Assembly (NCBI GenBank): GCA_000466585.1
Contig: KE993496.1
Span: 126,262 to 190,261 of the forward strand
From: Clostridiales bacterium oral taxon 876 str. F0540
GTDB lineage: Bacteria; Bacillota; Clostridia; Clostridiales; Clostridiaceae
DNA length: 64,000 bases
Direction: 5' to 3'
A model generated the notes under the pieces. That model did no database searches. It was not told the DNA's origin and was given only the letters and a program-made list of their open reading frames with translations. A program made the position numbers and the translations under genes. Positions 51,211 to 60,474 of the stretch are shown one piece after another. How positions within the stretch are numbered: position 1 is the stretch's first letter; the number at the start of each line of letters is the position of its first letter.

Positions 51211-52454
51211 TTTCGAAGAAATACTTTAGTAATCCCGAACTAAAAATAAGCTCATTTATTCTTTTATATACTGTTGCTTTATTCCTGATTATTACATCCA
51301 TTGTCCTAAAGTCATACACTGATAATTTGAAAAGAGACTACACAAGAAGTTTAGGAGCAGTTACAGCAAGAATTATAGAAAAAAATCCTGAATTAGAAGG
51401 AGAGATAGTCCCTTTAGTTACCAAGGAAATTTCTAAAGAGGAAGCTGATAAGGGAGAAGATATATTAAAACAATACGGAATAACAAAAGATCTTGAAAAT
51501 GAACTTTTTCCATATATTAATAAAATCAGCTTTCAAAATAAAACCTTTATTATTTGTATTTTTACAATCTTGGCGGTTATACTTTTTATGTTTAATTATA
51601 TTCAGTATGGATATTTTTATAGCAGGATAAGAAGATTAACTTTGGCTGCGAAAAAGGTTGTTGATGGGAATTATGATATAGTGATTAATGAAAATAAAGA
51701 AGGGGACTTTTCAAAGCTTGCGGTTTCCTTTAATTCTATGAGAGAGATAATAAGAAATAATATAAGCCAGCTTAAAAAGGAAAAACAGTTTTTAGTTGAT
51801 TTATTATCTGACATATCTCATCAGCTAAAGACTCCTTTATCCTCAATGATTGTATACAATGATATTATGTTATCTAAGGAGTTAGATAAAAATCAAAGAC
51901 AAACCTTTTTGTTAAGCAATCAAAATCAGCTCAATAGAATGAATTGGCTTATACAAAGTATGTTAAAGCTTGCAAAGCTTGATGCCAGGGCAATAGAACT
52001 GCGTAAGGAGAAGCAGAGCTTAAATGAAACTGTTGAAGAAGCTGTAGATGCATTAGAAAGCAAAGCATCAGAAAATAATGTTAAAATAATTCGTAAATGT
52101 AATTATGATATATATTTAGAACATGATAGATTATGGCTTGAAGAAGCTCTTATAAATATAATTAAAAATGGTATTGAGCATACTCCTAGCGGGGGAACTA
52201 TAAGTATAGATCTAATAGAAAATCCCGTTTATAGAAGAATAATAATAGAGGATACGGGAGAAGGCATAGAGGAAAGAGATCTGCCTAATATATTTAAAAG
52301 ATTTTATAAAGCCAAAACTTCAAGAAAAGCAGATTCGGTTGGAATTGGATTAGCTTTAGCTAAATCTATTGTGGAAGCACATAATGGTTTAATAGAAGCA
52401 CAAAGCAAAATAGGTTTAGGAACGAAATTTACTATTACTTTTCTTAAGTATTAG
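51207..52454 (+). CDS. Sensor histidine kinase, VanS-like
   Basis: 415 residues. Two membrane helices (about 13-35 and 115-138) enclose a short sensor loop of about 75 residues. HAMP-like region, then H-box DISHQLKTPLSSM, N-box INIIKNGIEH, G1 DTGEGIEERD, F-box IFKRFYK and G2 VGIGLALAKS. GTG start overlapping the regulator stop (GTGA), so translation is coupled. Signal unknown. Confidence 0.93.
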   Translation: MISKKYFSNPELKISSFILLYTVALFLIITSIVLKSYTDNLKRDYTRSLGAVTARIIEKNPELEGEIVPLVTKEISKEEADKGEDILKQYGITKDLENELFPYINKISFQNKTFIICIFTILAVILFMFNYIQYGYFYSRIRRLTLAAKKVVDGNYDIVINENKEGDFSKLAVSFNSMREIIRNNISQLKKEKQFLVDLLSDISHQLKTPLSSMIVYNDIMLSKELDKNQRQTFLLSNQNQLNRMNWLIQSMLKLAKLDARAIELRKEKQSLNETVEEAVDALESKASENNVKIIRKCNYDIYLEHDRLWLEEALINIIKNGIEHTPSGGTISIDLIENPVYRRIIIEDTGEGIEERDLPNIFKRFYKAKTSRKADSVGIGLALAKSIVEAHNGLIEAQSKIGLGTKFTITFLKY

Positions 52455-52461
52455 ACATATA

Positions 52462-52490
52462 TTGATTGTGATAGTAAATTATGGTACGAT
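52462..52490 (+). promoter_or_regulatory. Promoter candidate of the small ORF
   Basis: TTGATT (52462-52467), 17 bp, TACGAT (52485-52490). The -10 is weak (4 of 6). Confidence 0.35.
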
Positions 52491-52529
52491 TATTTATATT
52501 AATATATTTTGGATAAGGAGGTTAAGTAA

Positions 52530-52640
52530 ATGTCAGTTGTTATCAGGTTAAGCATGCTTGAATATATGGCTAATGCTCACGCTATTACAGGTAATTTTGG
52601 GACACATGGGAAAAGTGCGTCCAAAATTAAATATAATTAG
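52530..52640 (+). CDS. Possible small protein of 36 residues
   Basis: ATG with a perfect ribosome site (TAAGGAGGT, 52514-52522) and normal spacing. The peptide begins MSVVIRLSMLEYMANAHAIT and ends basic (GKSASKIKYN); no membrane helix, signal peptide or family recognised. It is preceded by a weak promoter and followed 50 bp later by a strong terminator. It could be a real small protein or the leader of a non-coding transcript. Confidence 0.4.
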   Translation: MSVVIRLSMLEYMANAHAITGNFGTHGKSASKIKYN

Positions 52641-52689
52641 CCTGATAATGTAGAAATTTACTTTCAAACCTATATTTTTAGATAGTATT

Positions 52690-52724
52690 TACCTCTAAGT
52701 AAAATTCTGCTTAGGGGTATTTTT
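52690..52724 (+). terminator. Terminator before the MFS gene
   Basis: TACCTCTAAG/CTTAGGGGTA with 10-nt loop and TTTTT. Confidence 0.8.
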
Positions 52725-52792
52725 ATGCCTTTTGAACGCACTGTGGTGGGTGGGAGTTTTATCAAAAATCACAGTTTAAAAGGAGAGTCATT

Positions 52793-53989
52793 ATGGAAAA
52801 TAATATTAGATTAAAAAGAAATGTTTATAAAAATTATATATTCACACTGCTGCAAAGCTTAGATTTTACAAGGGGAATATGGATGATATACCTTGCAAGT
52901 AAGGGTATGAGTCTTACACAGCTTGGACTTTTAGAAACCATATTTCATACAACATCTTTCTTAATGGAAGTTCCAACCGGAGCTGTTGCAGATTTGTTTG
53001 GCAGAAAAATCAGCAGAATACTGGGAAGAGTCTTATCGTTAATTAGTGTAATACTGCTTTTAACTGCAAATAGTTTTTTATGGTTTGCTGTTTCGTTTGT
53101 GTTTACAGCTTTATCCTATAATCTTGAATCAGGAGCAGGAGATGCATTGATCTATGATTCTTTAAAAGAGATTGGTGAAGAAGAAAAATATATGAAAATC
53201 AACGGAAATAAAGAACTTTTTTATCAATCAGCAGGTATTATATCCTTCTTTGTCGGAGGGTACTTAGCAACAAAGAGCTATAATATAGCCTTTCTTCTTA
53301 CAGTTGTTATCGGAATAATAACTATAGTTCAGTCTTTAACTTTTAAAGAGCCAAGTGTTGGAAGAGTTAATACTAAAGAAGAGAACGAAAATATTTTTGT
53401 AAAGCAATTAAAGGAAAGTATAAAGGTTGTTATAAGCAAGCCTAAAGTAGGATTTTTAATTTTATTTACTCAGGTCATTATGGCATTTTGTACATGTATT
53501 TTCTTTTATCTTCAGAATTATCTTAAAGGAAATGGATATACAGAATGGAGAATAGGAATAATCTATGCGATATCTTCATTGACTGTTGCTTTACTAGCAA
53601 CCCAGGTCCATAGCATAGAAAAAAGGATAAAAGAGCAAGGGTTGCTTCTTATAGTACCGTTTTTCACTGTAGTATGTATATGGGGAGTAGCGCTAAGTAA
53701 ATATAATTATATGTTTTTTATACTTTTAATGCTCACAGAGGAAATTATATATGTTTCCATGAGTGATTATGTAAATAAGATGATACCAAGTGAAAACCGG
53801 GCAACCATACTTTCTTTTGCCAGTATGGTGTTCAGCTTTTTTATGATAACCTTATTCCCTTTCATAGGTCTTATCGGGGATAAATTTAATTTAACTACTG
53901 CCTTCAAGTGCCTAGCCATGCTTGGTAGTATCTTGGTAATTGTAAATGCAGTCATATTGATTTCGAGAAAAAGAAATAATGCTAAATAA
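52793..53989 (+). CDS. MFS transporter
   Basis: 398 residues, about twelve membrane helices. The MFS loop motif after helix 2 reads GAVADLFGRKISR. Similar proteins export drugs or tetracycline-like compounds; the substrate is not identifiable. AAAGGAGAG ribosome site. Monocistronic. Confidence 0.9.
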   Translation: MENNIRLKRNVYKNYIFTLLQSLDFTRGIWMIYLASKGMSLTQLGLLETIFHTTSFLMEVPTGAVADLFGRKISRILGRVLSLISVILLLTANSFLWFAVSFVFTALSYNLESGAGDALIYDSLKEIGEEEKYMKINGNKELFYQSAGIISFFVGGYLATKSYNIAFLLTVVIGIITIVQSLTFKEPSVGRVNTKEENENIFVKQLKESIKVVISKPKVGFLILFTQVIMAFCTCIFFYLQNYLKGNGYTEWRIGIIYAISSLTVALLATQVHSIEKRIKEQGLLLIVPFFTVVCIWGVALSKYNYMFFILLMLTEEIIYVSMSDYVNKMIPSENRATILSFASMVFSFFMITLFPFIGLIGDKFNLTTAFKCLAMLGSILVIVNAVILISRKRNNAK

Positions 53990-54022
53990 TCTAAAGTAAC
54001 TTACAAAAATATAAAACCAATG

Positions 54023-54049
54023 TAAAGTTTTACAATAATGAAACGATAA
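54023..54049 (+). promoter_or_regulatory. Sigma-D (FliA)-type promoter of the second MCP
   Basis: TAAA (54023-54026), 15 bp, AACGATAA (54042-54049); consensus TAAA-N15-GCCGATAA, 10 of 12 matches. It lies about 48 bp upstream of a chemotaxis gene, as expected. Confidence 0.65.
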
Positions 54050-54096
54050 ATTAACAAAATGGTGATTAGCACACTTTAACAATTAAGGGGGACAAC

Positions 54097-55551
54097 ATGA
54101 ATCAAAATTTTATTAAATCAGCCAATAGAAATTTATTAATACTTTGTTCTGTAATGTGCGCATTTTCTATCTTTACTGCTTTTACTGTAAAGAATGTGCC
54201 GTACATAGTGTACGTATTTATAGCGGCTTCGATAGTAACTCTTATATTTTCAATTATACAATACAAGAAAAATCCTTATAATAATAAAATTAAATATTTT
54301 CTTGCGGTTACATTTATGGCTACTCATTTTTTTACTACTATATCGACTGAAGATCCGATTGCTTTTGCCTTTGGATTCCCCCTTTTAGTTATGTTCGGTA
54401 TTTATGGAGAGGTTAAGCTTACTAGTTTCACAGTTGTTGTTGTTTTGTTAGCTAATGGAGTTAATGCTATAAGCGGAAAGCTTCATGACTCACAATTAAT
54501 AGTAACCATAGTAGTAGTTTTCATAACCTCTATAGTTCAATATATAAATACCTATATTATTGGAAGATCAAATAAAGAAAATATTGATTATATAAGCAAA
54601 ATAAAAGCAAATGAAGAAAGCAGCAGAAAGCTTTTAGAGGCTTTAGTAAAAACTGCGGAGGAGCTGGCCGGTTCTGCCGTAATCCTTAATGAAGCAACAA
54701 AAGAAGTAGCTGTCTCCTCAGAAGAAGTTTCAAACGTAATCGATGAAATAGCAAAAAGTGCTTCTATTCAAGCAGAAGATACAGAGTCAGGTGCTAGAGA
54801 TTCTGAGCAGATTGCTAAGGATATAGAAGTAATGGTTCAATCTTCAGCAGAATTAAGAACTGCTACTGATAAAACTGAAGAACTGAAAAATAAGGGAGTC
54901 AATATACTTTCAGATTTAATGCATAATACTAATGAAAGTAATGATGCTATAAAATCACTTAAAAATATAATAGAAAATACAAACGTTAGTGCTGGGGAAA
55001 TAAATGCTGCTAGTAATGTTATTGTTTCTATAGCAGAGCAGACAAATTTATTAGCATTAAATGCAGCTATTGAGGCGGCAAGAGCTGGTGAATCAGGAAA
55101 AGGATTTGCAGTAGTAGCTGATGAGATCAGAAAACTGGCAGAACAATCAGCGTTATCAACAAAGAAAATAAACGAAATAATTGAAGAACTCCAAAACAAT
55201 ATGAAATCTGCCTTTGATAGTATGGAAAATACAACTAAGATTATAGAGTTTCAAACCAACTCTATACAAAGTACACAAAACATATTTGACAGCCTTGCAA
55301 ACTCTGTTGAAGATATACGTGTGAAAGTTGGAGAGCTAAATAGCTCCGGAGAACTTATGAATAAGAAAAAAGATAATATTATTAATATTCTTCAGAGCCT
55401 ATCAGCGTCTGCTCAGGAAAATGCTGCAAGCACAGAGCAAGTTGCAGCTTCGGTTGAACAGCAAGCTTCAGCTATGAATAATATTTCTTCTACAAACAGT
55501 AATTTGCTTAATTTGGCCGAAAAGCTTAAAGATATGGCAAAAGATTTATAA
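54097..55551 (+). CDS. Methyl-accepting chemotaxis protein without extracellular sensor
   Basis: 484 residues. Five or six membrane helices fill residues 10-160 with no large outer loop, then a coiled methylation region and the tip EQTNLLALNAAIEAARAGESGKGF, ending in a second coiled helix. No HAMP domain is seen. This type probably senses through the membrane or internally. Sigma-D-type promoter upstream supports co-expression with the flagellar regulon. AAGGGGG ribosome site. Confidence 0.92.
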   Translation: MNQNFIKSANRNLLILCSVMCAFSIFTAFTVKNVPYIVYVFIAASIVTLIFSIIQYKKNPYNNKIKYFLAVTFMATHFFTTISTEDPIAFAFGFPLLVMFGIYGEVKLTSFTVVVVLLANGVNAISGKLHDSQLIVTIVVVFITSIVQYINTYIIGRSNKENIDYISKIKANEESSRKLLEALVKTAEELAGSAVILNEATKEVAVSSEEVSNVIDEIAKSASIQAEDTESGARDSEQIAKDIEVMVQSSAELRTATDKTEELKNKGVNILSDLMHNTNESNDAIKSLKNIIENTNVSAGEINAASNVIVSIAEQTNLLALNAAIEAARAGESGKGFAVVADEIRKLAEQSALSTKKINEIIEELQNNMKSAFDSMENTTKIIEFQTNSIQSTQNIFDSLANSVEDIRVKVGELNSSGELMNKKKDNIINILQSLSASAQENAASTEQVAASVEQQASAMNNISSTNSNLLNLAEKLKDMAKDL

Positions 55552-55554
55552 AAT

Positions 55555-55580
55555 AAAAAACCTCAATTATGAGGTTTTTT
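55555..55580. terminator. Bidirectional terminator between convergent genes
   Basis: AAAAAACCTCA/TGAGGTTTTTT with a 4-nt loop, T run on both strands. Confidence 0.9.
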
Positions 55581-55583
55581 ATT

Positions 55584-55844
55584 TTATTCAAGTGCCTTTT
55601 CAAAAACATTTTTAACTATTTCTTTTGTAGGAACTCCCTCATGAACCTTTGTTTCACCAACATAATATGTAGGTACATAATAGTAGTCATATTTTTTAGC
55701 TGCCTCAGGTTCTTTTTCCTCGTCGATTACTCTGACCTCAACTTTAGAGTACTCCGGATTTTCATTTATTAATTCCTCCATCCATGAGGAAGCTCTTTTA
55801 CAGTGTGGGCACCAATCAGTAATAAGCATAACTACATTTTTCAT
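55584..55844 (-). CDS. Glutaredoxin/thioredoxin-like protein
   Basis: 86 residues. Active site WCPHCKRA (CxxC at about residues 11-14), then VEVRVIDEEKEPE and the cis-Pro region YVPTYYVGET. A small cytoplasmic thiol-disulfide protein. Start 55844 follows AGGAGAG; a frame from 55904 would add a hydrophobic stretch without a ribosome site. Single gene. Confidence 0.88.
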   Translation of the reverse strand: MKNVVMLITDWCPHCKRASSWMEELINENPEYSKVEVRVIDEEKEPEAAKKYDYYYVPTYYVGETKVHEGVPTKEIVKNVFEKALE

Positions 55845-55963
55845 TAATATCACTCTCCTATAATTTATATATAATATATTGTATCCTAATAATATTAATA
55901 TCATAGTAATTAATTGTAAAATATTATATAATTTTCATATAATCTTTAATCGGGGTGTTATCT

Positions 55964-57232
55964 ATGGGGATTTACAAGCTTTCATTTAAAATGCTCAAGT
56001 TGGATTTTAGAAAGTGTACTTTCTTTATAGCAGCGATAGTTTTTTCAACTGCAATAGTATTTAATTTTTTTAACGTTACTTTCAGTAAAAACTTTAGCTT
56101 ATCGCAAAATAATGATGCTGTTATATATGAAATTATATCATTGGTCGTAATTGTAATTGCGGCATTATTTGTATTCTTTGCTAACACATACTTTATTATG
56201 GCAAAAACTAAAGAGATGGCTGTTGCAGCTTTAAGTGGAATAAATGTATATAAGCTTTCACAGTATTTATTCTACCAAACTTTAATAATCATATTAATAG
56301 CACTGCCAATAGGGTTGGTATTGGGTGCAGCAATAATGCCCATTTTTACGGTTATAATTCATAAGGCATTAGATATGAAAGGAAGCTTATGGGAGTTTTC
56401 CGGGTTAGGCTTTATTTGTACGGTATGCGTCATAGCTATACAGTTCATATTACTATTGCTTGTAAACACCGGGTATGCCTACAGAAAAGAAATCAAAGAA
56501 CTTCTTATTATAGAAAAACAAGTTTATGAACCGGATAGGAGAACAATAAAAATCCCAAGGGTTATATATCTAATTATCTACTTATTACCTATACTTCTAA
56601 TCTTTTTAGATTTAGGTAAAGATAATCCTTCCTTCACGATTTGTTATGCCATAATCTTGTCTACTTATGGAACTCAGGGAGTTATAAGATATTTCTTACC
56701 TAATTTAGTGCTTAAACTGAAAAAGAAAAGATATATACACAATAAAATAAAGTTAGTAGCTCTAAGTAATCTGCATTATTCTCTTAGAAAGGCTAATTAT
56801 TTGATAGTGCTGTTAGCAGTTTCTATAGTAATTCTTATTTCATTTATTTGCGGATACAGTTCCTCTCCTAGAGTAAAGTTGGCTTGTATATTTTCATATG
56901 TTGTTATATTGTTTCTAATATCTATGAGTATGATATACAAGGTCTTAATTGAGGCTTTTAATAGGAAAACCAGCTTTAAGCAGCTAAAGCTGATTGGATA
57001 TACTTCAGATCAGATTAAAAAGATTATAAGACAAGAAAATTTTATGTTTTTTTCTATTGCTTTAGGAGTACCTCTTATTCATGTGATTATTCTGCTTTTT
57101 ACTCATTTAAAGGTAAGGGCTATAGGAATTACATTAGCCTTATTCTTAGCAGGGGCATTTGTGGGTGTATTACTTATTACAGCACTAGCGTCTTACAAAA
57201 TCTATAAAAATATGATTTTTAAATTTATTTAA
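55964..57232 (+). CDS. Compact BceB-like ABC permease, FtsX type
   Basis: 422 residues with about ten helices (near 17, 52, 88, 142, 195, 225, 285, 310, 365 and 390) and no large exterior domain. BceB-type permeases of bacitracin-type modules are about 640 residues with ten helices and an outer domain of ~200 residues; here the helices are kept but the domain is missing. Start ATG 55964 follows GGGGTG. The gene is followed 16 bp later by its ATPase, an order opposite to most BceAB pairs. Confidence 0.82.
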   Translation: MGIYKLSFKMLKLDFRKCTFFIAAIVFSTAIVFNFFNVTFSKNFSLSQNNDAVIYEIISLVVIVIAALFVFFANTYFIMAKTKEMAVAALSGINVYKLSQYLFYQTLIIILIALPIGLVLGAAIMPIFTVIIHKALDMKGSLWEFSGLGFICTVCVIAIQFILLLLVNTGYAYRKEIKELLIIEKQVYEPDRRTIKIPRVIYLIIYLLPILLIFLDLGKDNPSFTICYAIILSTYGTQGVIRYFLPNLVLKLKKKRYIHNKIKLVALSNLHYSLRKANYLIVLLAVSIVILISFICGYSSSPRVKLACIFSYVVILFLISMSMIYKVLIEAFNRKTSFKQLKLIGYTSDQIKKIIRQENFMFFSIALGVPLIHVIILLFTHLKVRAIGITLALFLAGAFVGVLLITALASYKIYKNMIFKFI

Positions 57233-57248
57233 TAGGGGGAGAACTAAT

Positions 57249-58019
57249 TTGAGCGAATTAGTAGCTGCTAAAAATTTGATAAAGTATTATGGATATAAAA
57301 ACAAATTTAAGGCCTTAGATGGTATAAATTTATCTATAAATGAAGGCGATTATATATGCATTATGGGTCCCTCAGGTTCTGGGAAAACAACTCTTTTAAA
57401 CAACCTATCAACAATTGACATGCCCACTTCCGGAACAGTTAAAATAAATAATATAAATATAAGGTCTATGAATGAATTTGATTTGGGAAAATTCAGATAT
57501 GAAAACTTAGGCTTTGTATTTCAGGAGTTTAATCTTATTGATTCACTTACCATAAGAGAAAATATAGGAATACCTTTGGCTTTAGCAGAAAAGACTGAAA
57601 GAGAGATAAATGAAAGGGTTGCTGTTATAGCTGAGAAACTTGGTATTTCTGATATCTTAGATAAGTTTCCGGTTGAATGTTCAGGCGGCCAAAGACAGAG
57701 GGCTGCTTCTGCTAGGGCGTTAGTTGCAGAGCCTAAGATGGTAGTAGCAGATGAGCCTACAGGAAACCTTGATACAAAGAACTCACATGAGTTGTTAAAG
57801 ATATTAAAGGAACTTAACGAAAATGAGGGAATAACAATATTGATGGTTACTCATGATGCGATGATAGCCAGTTATGCTAAAAAACTTATACTATTAAGGG
57901 ACGGGAAGATTGAAGAAACAATTGAAAGAGAAGGTTTAACTCAAAGAGAATTTTTTTATAGAATAGTTGAAGCTGCCACAAAAGAGTCTCAGGACTTATT
58001 TGAAGCTATGCAGGGGTAG
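57249..58019 (+). CDS. BceA-like ABC transporter ATP-binding protein
   Basis: 256 residues. Walker A GPSGSGKTT, Q-loop FQEFNLIDSLTI, signature CSGGQRQRAASARA, Walker B MVVADEPTGNLD, switch THDA, and a C-terminal extension (RDGKIEETI...) typical of BceA. TTG start with GGGGGAGAA upstream. Its stop codon is part of a terminator stem. Confidence 0.92.
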   Translation: MSELVAAKNLIKYYGYKNKFKALDGINLSINEGDYICIMGPSGSGKTTLLNNLSTIDMPTSGTVKINNINIRSMNEFDLGKFRYENLGFVFQEFNLIDSLTIRENIGIPLALAEKTEREINERVAVIAEKLGISDILDKFPVECSGGQRQRAASARALVAEPKMVVADEPTGNLDTKNSHELLKILKELNENEGITILMVTHDAMIASYAKKLILLRDGKIEETIEREGLTQREFFYRIVEAATKESQDLFEAMQG

Positions 58020-58040
58020 GCCGTATTTGTATACGGCCTA
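58017..58040. terminator. Bidirectional terminator that includes the ATPase stop codon
   Basis: TAGGCCGTAT/ATACGGCCTA, 10 bp with 4-nt loop; the first TAG is the stop of the upstream gene. Confidence 0.75.
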
Positions 58041-58044
58041 TCAT

Positions 58045-58908
58045 TTATATATTCCCAAGAGAAACCCTGTTAAGATACTTTCTAGCTGTTTCTTCAGCCT
58101 TATACATAAAGTCTATGTCTGTAGGCGGATTTTTCATCTTATATCTAGGGAAATATCTTGTAAGATGAAGAGGGATATCTTTATTTATATTACCAAGAAA
58201 GCGTGATAATTCTTCTATTTCATCTATGCTGTCATTTTCACCGCTTACAACCAAGGTTGTTATTTCTACATGACAGAACTTTGCGGAAAGTTCTATGGTC
58301 TTAAGGACAGGCTTTAGGCTGCCGCCGCATATATCATTATAATACCTGTTACTGAAGGCTTTAAGATCTATATTCATAGCGTCTACATAAGGAAGAAGCT
58401 CCTTTAAAGGTTCTTCACTTATATATCCATTTGTGACTAAGACTACAGATTTATTTCCATCAGTTTCCTTTAATAATTTTGCGGTATCATAAACATACTC
58501 ATACCAAATACTGGGTTCATTATAGGTAAAAGCTATTCCTATATTATCCTCTGCATTAAGTATAGTTTCTACTAAGTCTTCTTTAGACATAAACTGGCTG
58601 GGAGGAATGTACTGAGAGATAGTATAGTTCTGGCAGAAGCTGCAAGTAAAGTTGCAGCCAAAGCTTCCAACAGACAATATATAGCTGTTTGGTTTAAAAT
58701 AATGCAAGGGCTTTTTCTCAATGGGATCCATAGCCATTGAAGTAATCATACCGTAGTTTATACTGAACAATTCTCCATTTTCATGTAGTCTGACCTGGCA
58801 CTTCCCAACATGACCATCTTCAATTACACAATTATGAGGGCAAAGATAGCAATGTATTTTATCCTTTAGTTTTTCATAAAACATAGCTTTTTCTTTCATA
58901 GATATCAC
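58045..58908 (-). CDS. amrS: AmmeMemoRadiSam system radical SAM enzyme
   Basis: 287 residues. An N-terminal cysteine cluster (CYLCPHNC, KCQVR) precedes the radical SAM motif CNFTCSFC (Cx3Cx2C, about residues 77-84). FTYNEPSIW and DAMNIDLKAF are family segments. AmrS is always found with the Memo and AMMECR1 proteins, here fused and encoded 11 bp upstream. The modification it performs is not established by sequence. Confidence 0.9.
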   Translation of the reverse strand: MISMKEKAMFYEKLKDKIHCYLCPHNCVIEDGHVGKCQVRLHENGELFSINYGMITSMAMDPIEKKPLHYFKPNSYILSVGSFGCNFTCSFCQNYTISQYIPPSQFMSKEDLVETILNAEDNIGIAFTYNEPSIWYEYVYDTAKLLKETDGNKSVVLVTNGYISEEPLKELLPYVDAMNIDLKAFSNRYYNDICGGSLKPVLKTIELSAKFCHVEITTLVVSGENDSIDEIEELSRFLGNINKDIPLHLTRYFPRYKMKNPPTDIDFMYKAEETARKYLNRVSLGNI

Positions 58909-58919
58909 ATCCTTAAGCC

Positions 58920-60326
58920 TTAGTTTTCTTTGTGTCTTATAACTCTGAATTTTTCAAGAGTATAATCATCATAAAGGTCTATACCAGCCTTACTAAGAGC
59001 TATGGAGATTTGCTCATCTACAGAGTCTACTCCTTCCAAGTCCGGAAGTAAAAGTCCTGAGCGGCCTCTGCTTCTTACTATAACGCCATATTCCTTTGGG
59101 TTAAGCTCTTCCTTTTTTGCTGTTTCAGGCTCAGTCAAGACATCTACAGAAAAATCTATATCTAAAAGTTCGTCTTCTTCAACTTCACTGAATCTTGGAT
59201 CATTTACTCCGGCTTCAATAGCGTTTCTTATAATTTCTTCTGCAACAGAATTTGTTGTTGGCAGAATTGTTCCTATACAGCCTCTAAGTTCTCCATATTT
59301 TTTAAGAGAGACAAAAACTCCTCTTTTAATATTTTTCATTTCATCGGGAACATAGTCAGGAATATTCTTAAGCTCTATGCCTTTGGTTAAATAAGTTGTA
59401 AGACTTTCACGTGCGAGTTTTACATAGGGGTCAGTTTGCTGAAGTTTTTTCTTATAGTTAAGCTCTCTTTGATTTTCTATATCTTTAAGCTTAGATGAAT
59501 CTTCGGATAGAACATGAAATTTCATTACGCCATAGCCTACCCCAAAGGTTCCTTCATAGCTTAAGAGTTTACCGCTGAACTTCTTTCCTTCAAGAGCCCC
59601 AAGCATTATAAATACAGAGCGACGGCCGCACTCTCCTGCATTACAAACTGTTTCTTTATCCATGCCAAATAGTTTTAATACATCACCTTTTTCTAAAAGC
59701 TCAAGAAACTCCTTATCAAACTTTTCTCCATAAGGGCTGTAATCATAAGGACCTTCTTCTTTTAACCTATGAGATAAATCACCGCTTGCAATAAACACTA
59801 CTTTTTCATCCGTCTCTTCTACAGCTTTAGTTATCATCATACCAAATCGATAGAGATCAATATCGCTGAAAGGTGCGTAGGTAATATGAACAAGTTTAAA
59901 ATCTTTATAATACTTATTAATAAAATATAAAGGAACTAAAGCTCCGTGGTCTATTGCAACTGAAGTTTCATACATGTCTAACAGTTCATTATTAGCCATA
60001 ACAACAGGAATATTATTTTCAGCTGCTATTTGATGAATTTTATTAGTAAGTTTTTTATCTAAAGGCAGCTCAATTGAAACATTAGGTACTCCAAAATTTA
60101 TAAGGCTTCCACGAAGCTTCTCTTCATAAGCAAGTGCTATGGCATCTTGAAACATTGTGCCGTGAGGTGTAACAACTATAATTGTATCCGGAGCTATTTC
60201 TTTGATTTCTTTTCCGAGCTCGTGCATGCTTTGACTTGTAGCAGATATTTTTTCTTCTTCTCCTTTGCCTACTTCAGGAACAACAATTGGTGGATGTGGC
60301 ATAAGATAAAATCCTTTTATACTCAT
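58920..60326 (-). CDS. AmmeMemoRadiSam fused Memo-AMMECR1 protein
   Basis: 468 residues. Residues 1-270 are a Memo/extradiol-dioxygenase-like domain (LMPHPPIVVPEVG; VTPHGTMF; DHGALVPLYF; ASGDLSHRL with probable metal-binding histidines). Residues ~290-468 are AMMECR1 (KRGVFVSLKKYGELRGCIGTI with the LRGCIG motif; VRSRGRSGLLLP). The two domains are separate genes in many organisms. With the adjacent AmrS it forms the AmmeMemoRadiSam set, conserved across life but with unsettled function. Confidence 0.92.
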   Translation of the reverse strand: MSIKGFYLMPHPPIVVPEVGKGEEEKISATSQSMHELGKEIKEIAPDTIIVVTPHGTMFQDAIALAYEEKLRGSLINFGVPNVSIELPLDKKLTNKIHQIAAENNIPVVMANNELLDMYETSVAIDHGALVPLYFINKYYKDFKLVHITYAPFSDIDLYRFGMMITKAVEETDEKVVFIASGDLSHRLKEEGPYDYSPYGEKFDKEFLELLEKGDVLKLFGMDKETVCNAGECGRRSVFIMLGALEGKKFSGKLLSYEGTFGVGYGVMKFHVLSEDSSKLKDIENQRELNYKKKLQQTDPYVKLARESLTTYLTKGIELKNIPDYVPDEMKNIKRGVFVSLKKYGELRGCIGTILPTTNSVAEEIIRNAIEAGVNDPRFSEVEEDELLDIDFSVDVLTEPETAKKEELNPKEYGVIVRSRGRSGLLLPDLEGVDSVDEQISIALSKAGIDLYDDYTLEKFRVIRHKEN

Positions 60327-60409
60327 AAATCAAACCTCCTATGATTCCAATATCATAGAACTTAGTTTTACCTATTTTATTAATAACATTACTTAACACA
60401 TAAATAAAT

Positions 60410-60462
60410 GGCTGCTTTAAAATAGCCAAAACATACTTGAACTTAGCTATTTTAAAGCAGCC
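60410..60462 (-). terminator. Terminator of the pyrophosphatase gene
   Basis: GGCTGCTTTAAAATAGC and its exact complement, 17 bp, with a 19-nt loop, between the hppA stop and the AmmeMemo gene. Confidence 0.75.
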
Positions 60463-60474
60463 TAAACAATAAGC

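Larger units (their letters stand above)
52455..52792 (+). other. Intergenic region with a promoter, a small reading frame and a terminator
   Basis: Between the kinase and the MFS gene. It contains TTGATT-N17-TACGAT (52462-52490), the frame at 52530, and a terminator at 52690-52724, which together look like a tiny transcription unit. Confidence 0.5.

Noticed and set aside
52530..52640. Similarity of the 36-residue frame to the start of ribosomal protein S16 (VVIRL)
   Set aside because: Only five residues match and the following conserved S16 positions are absent; treated as chance.
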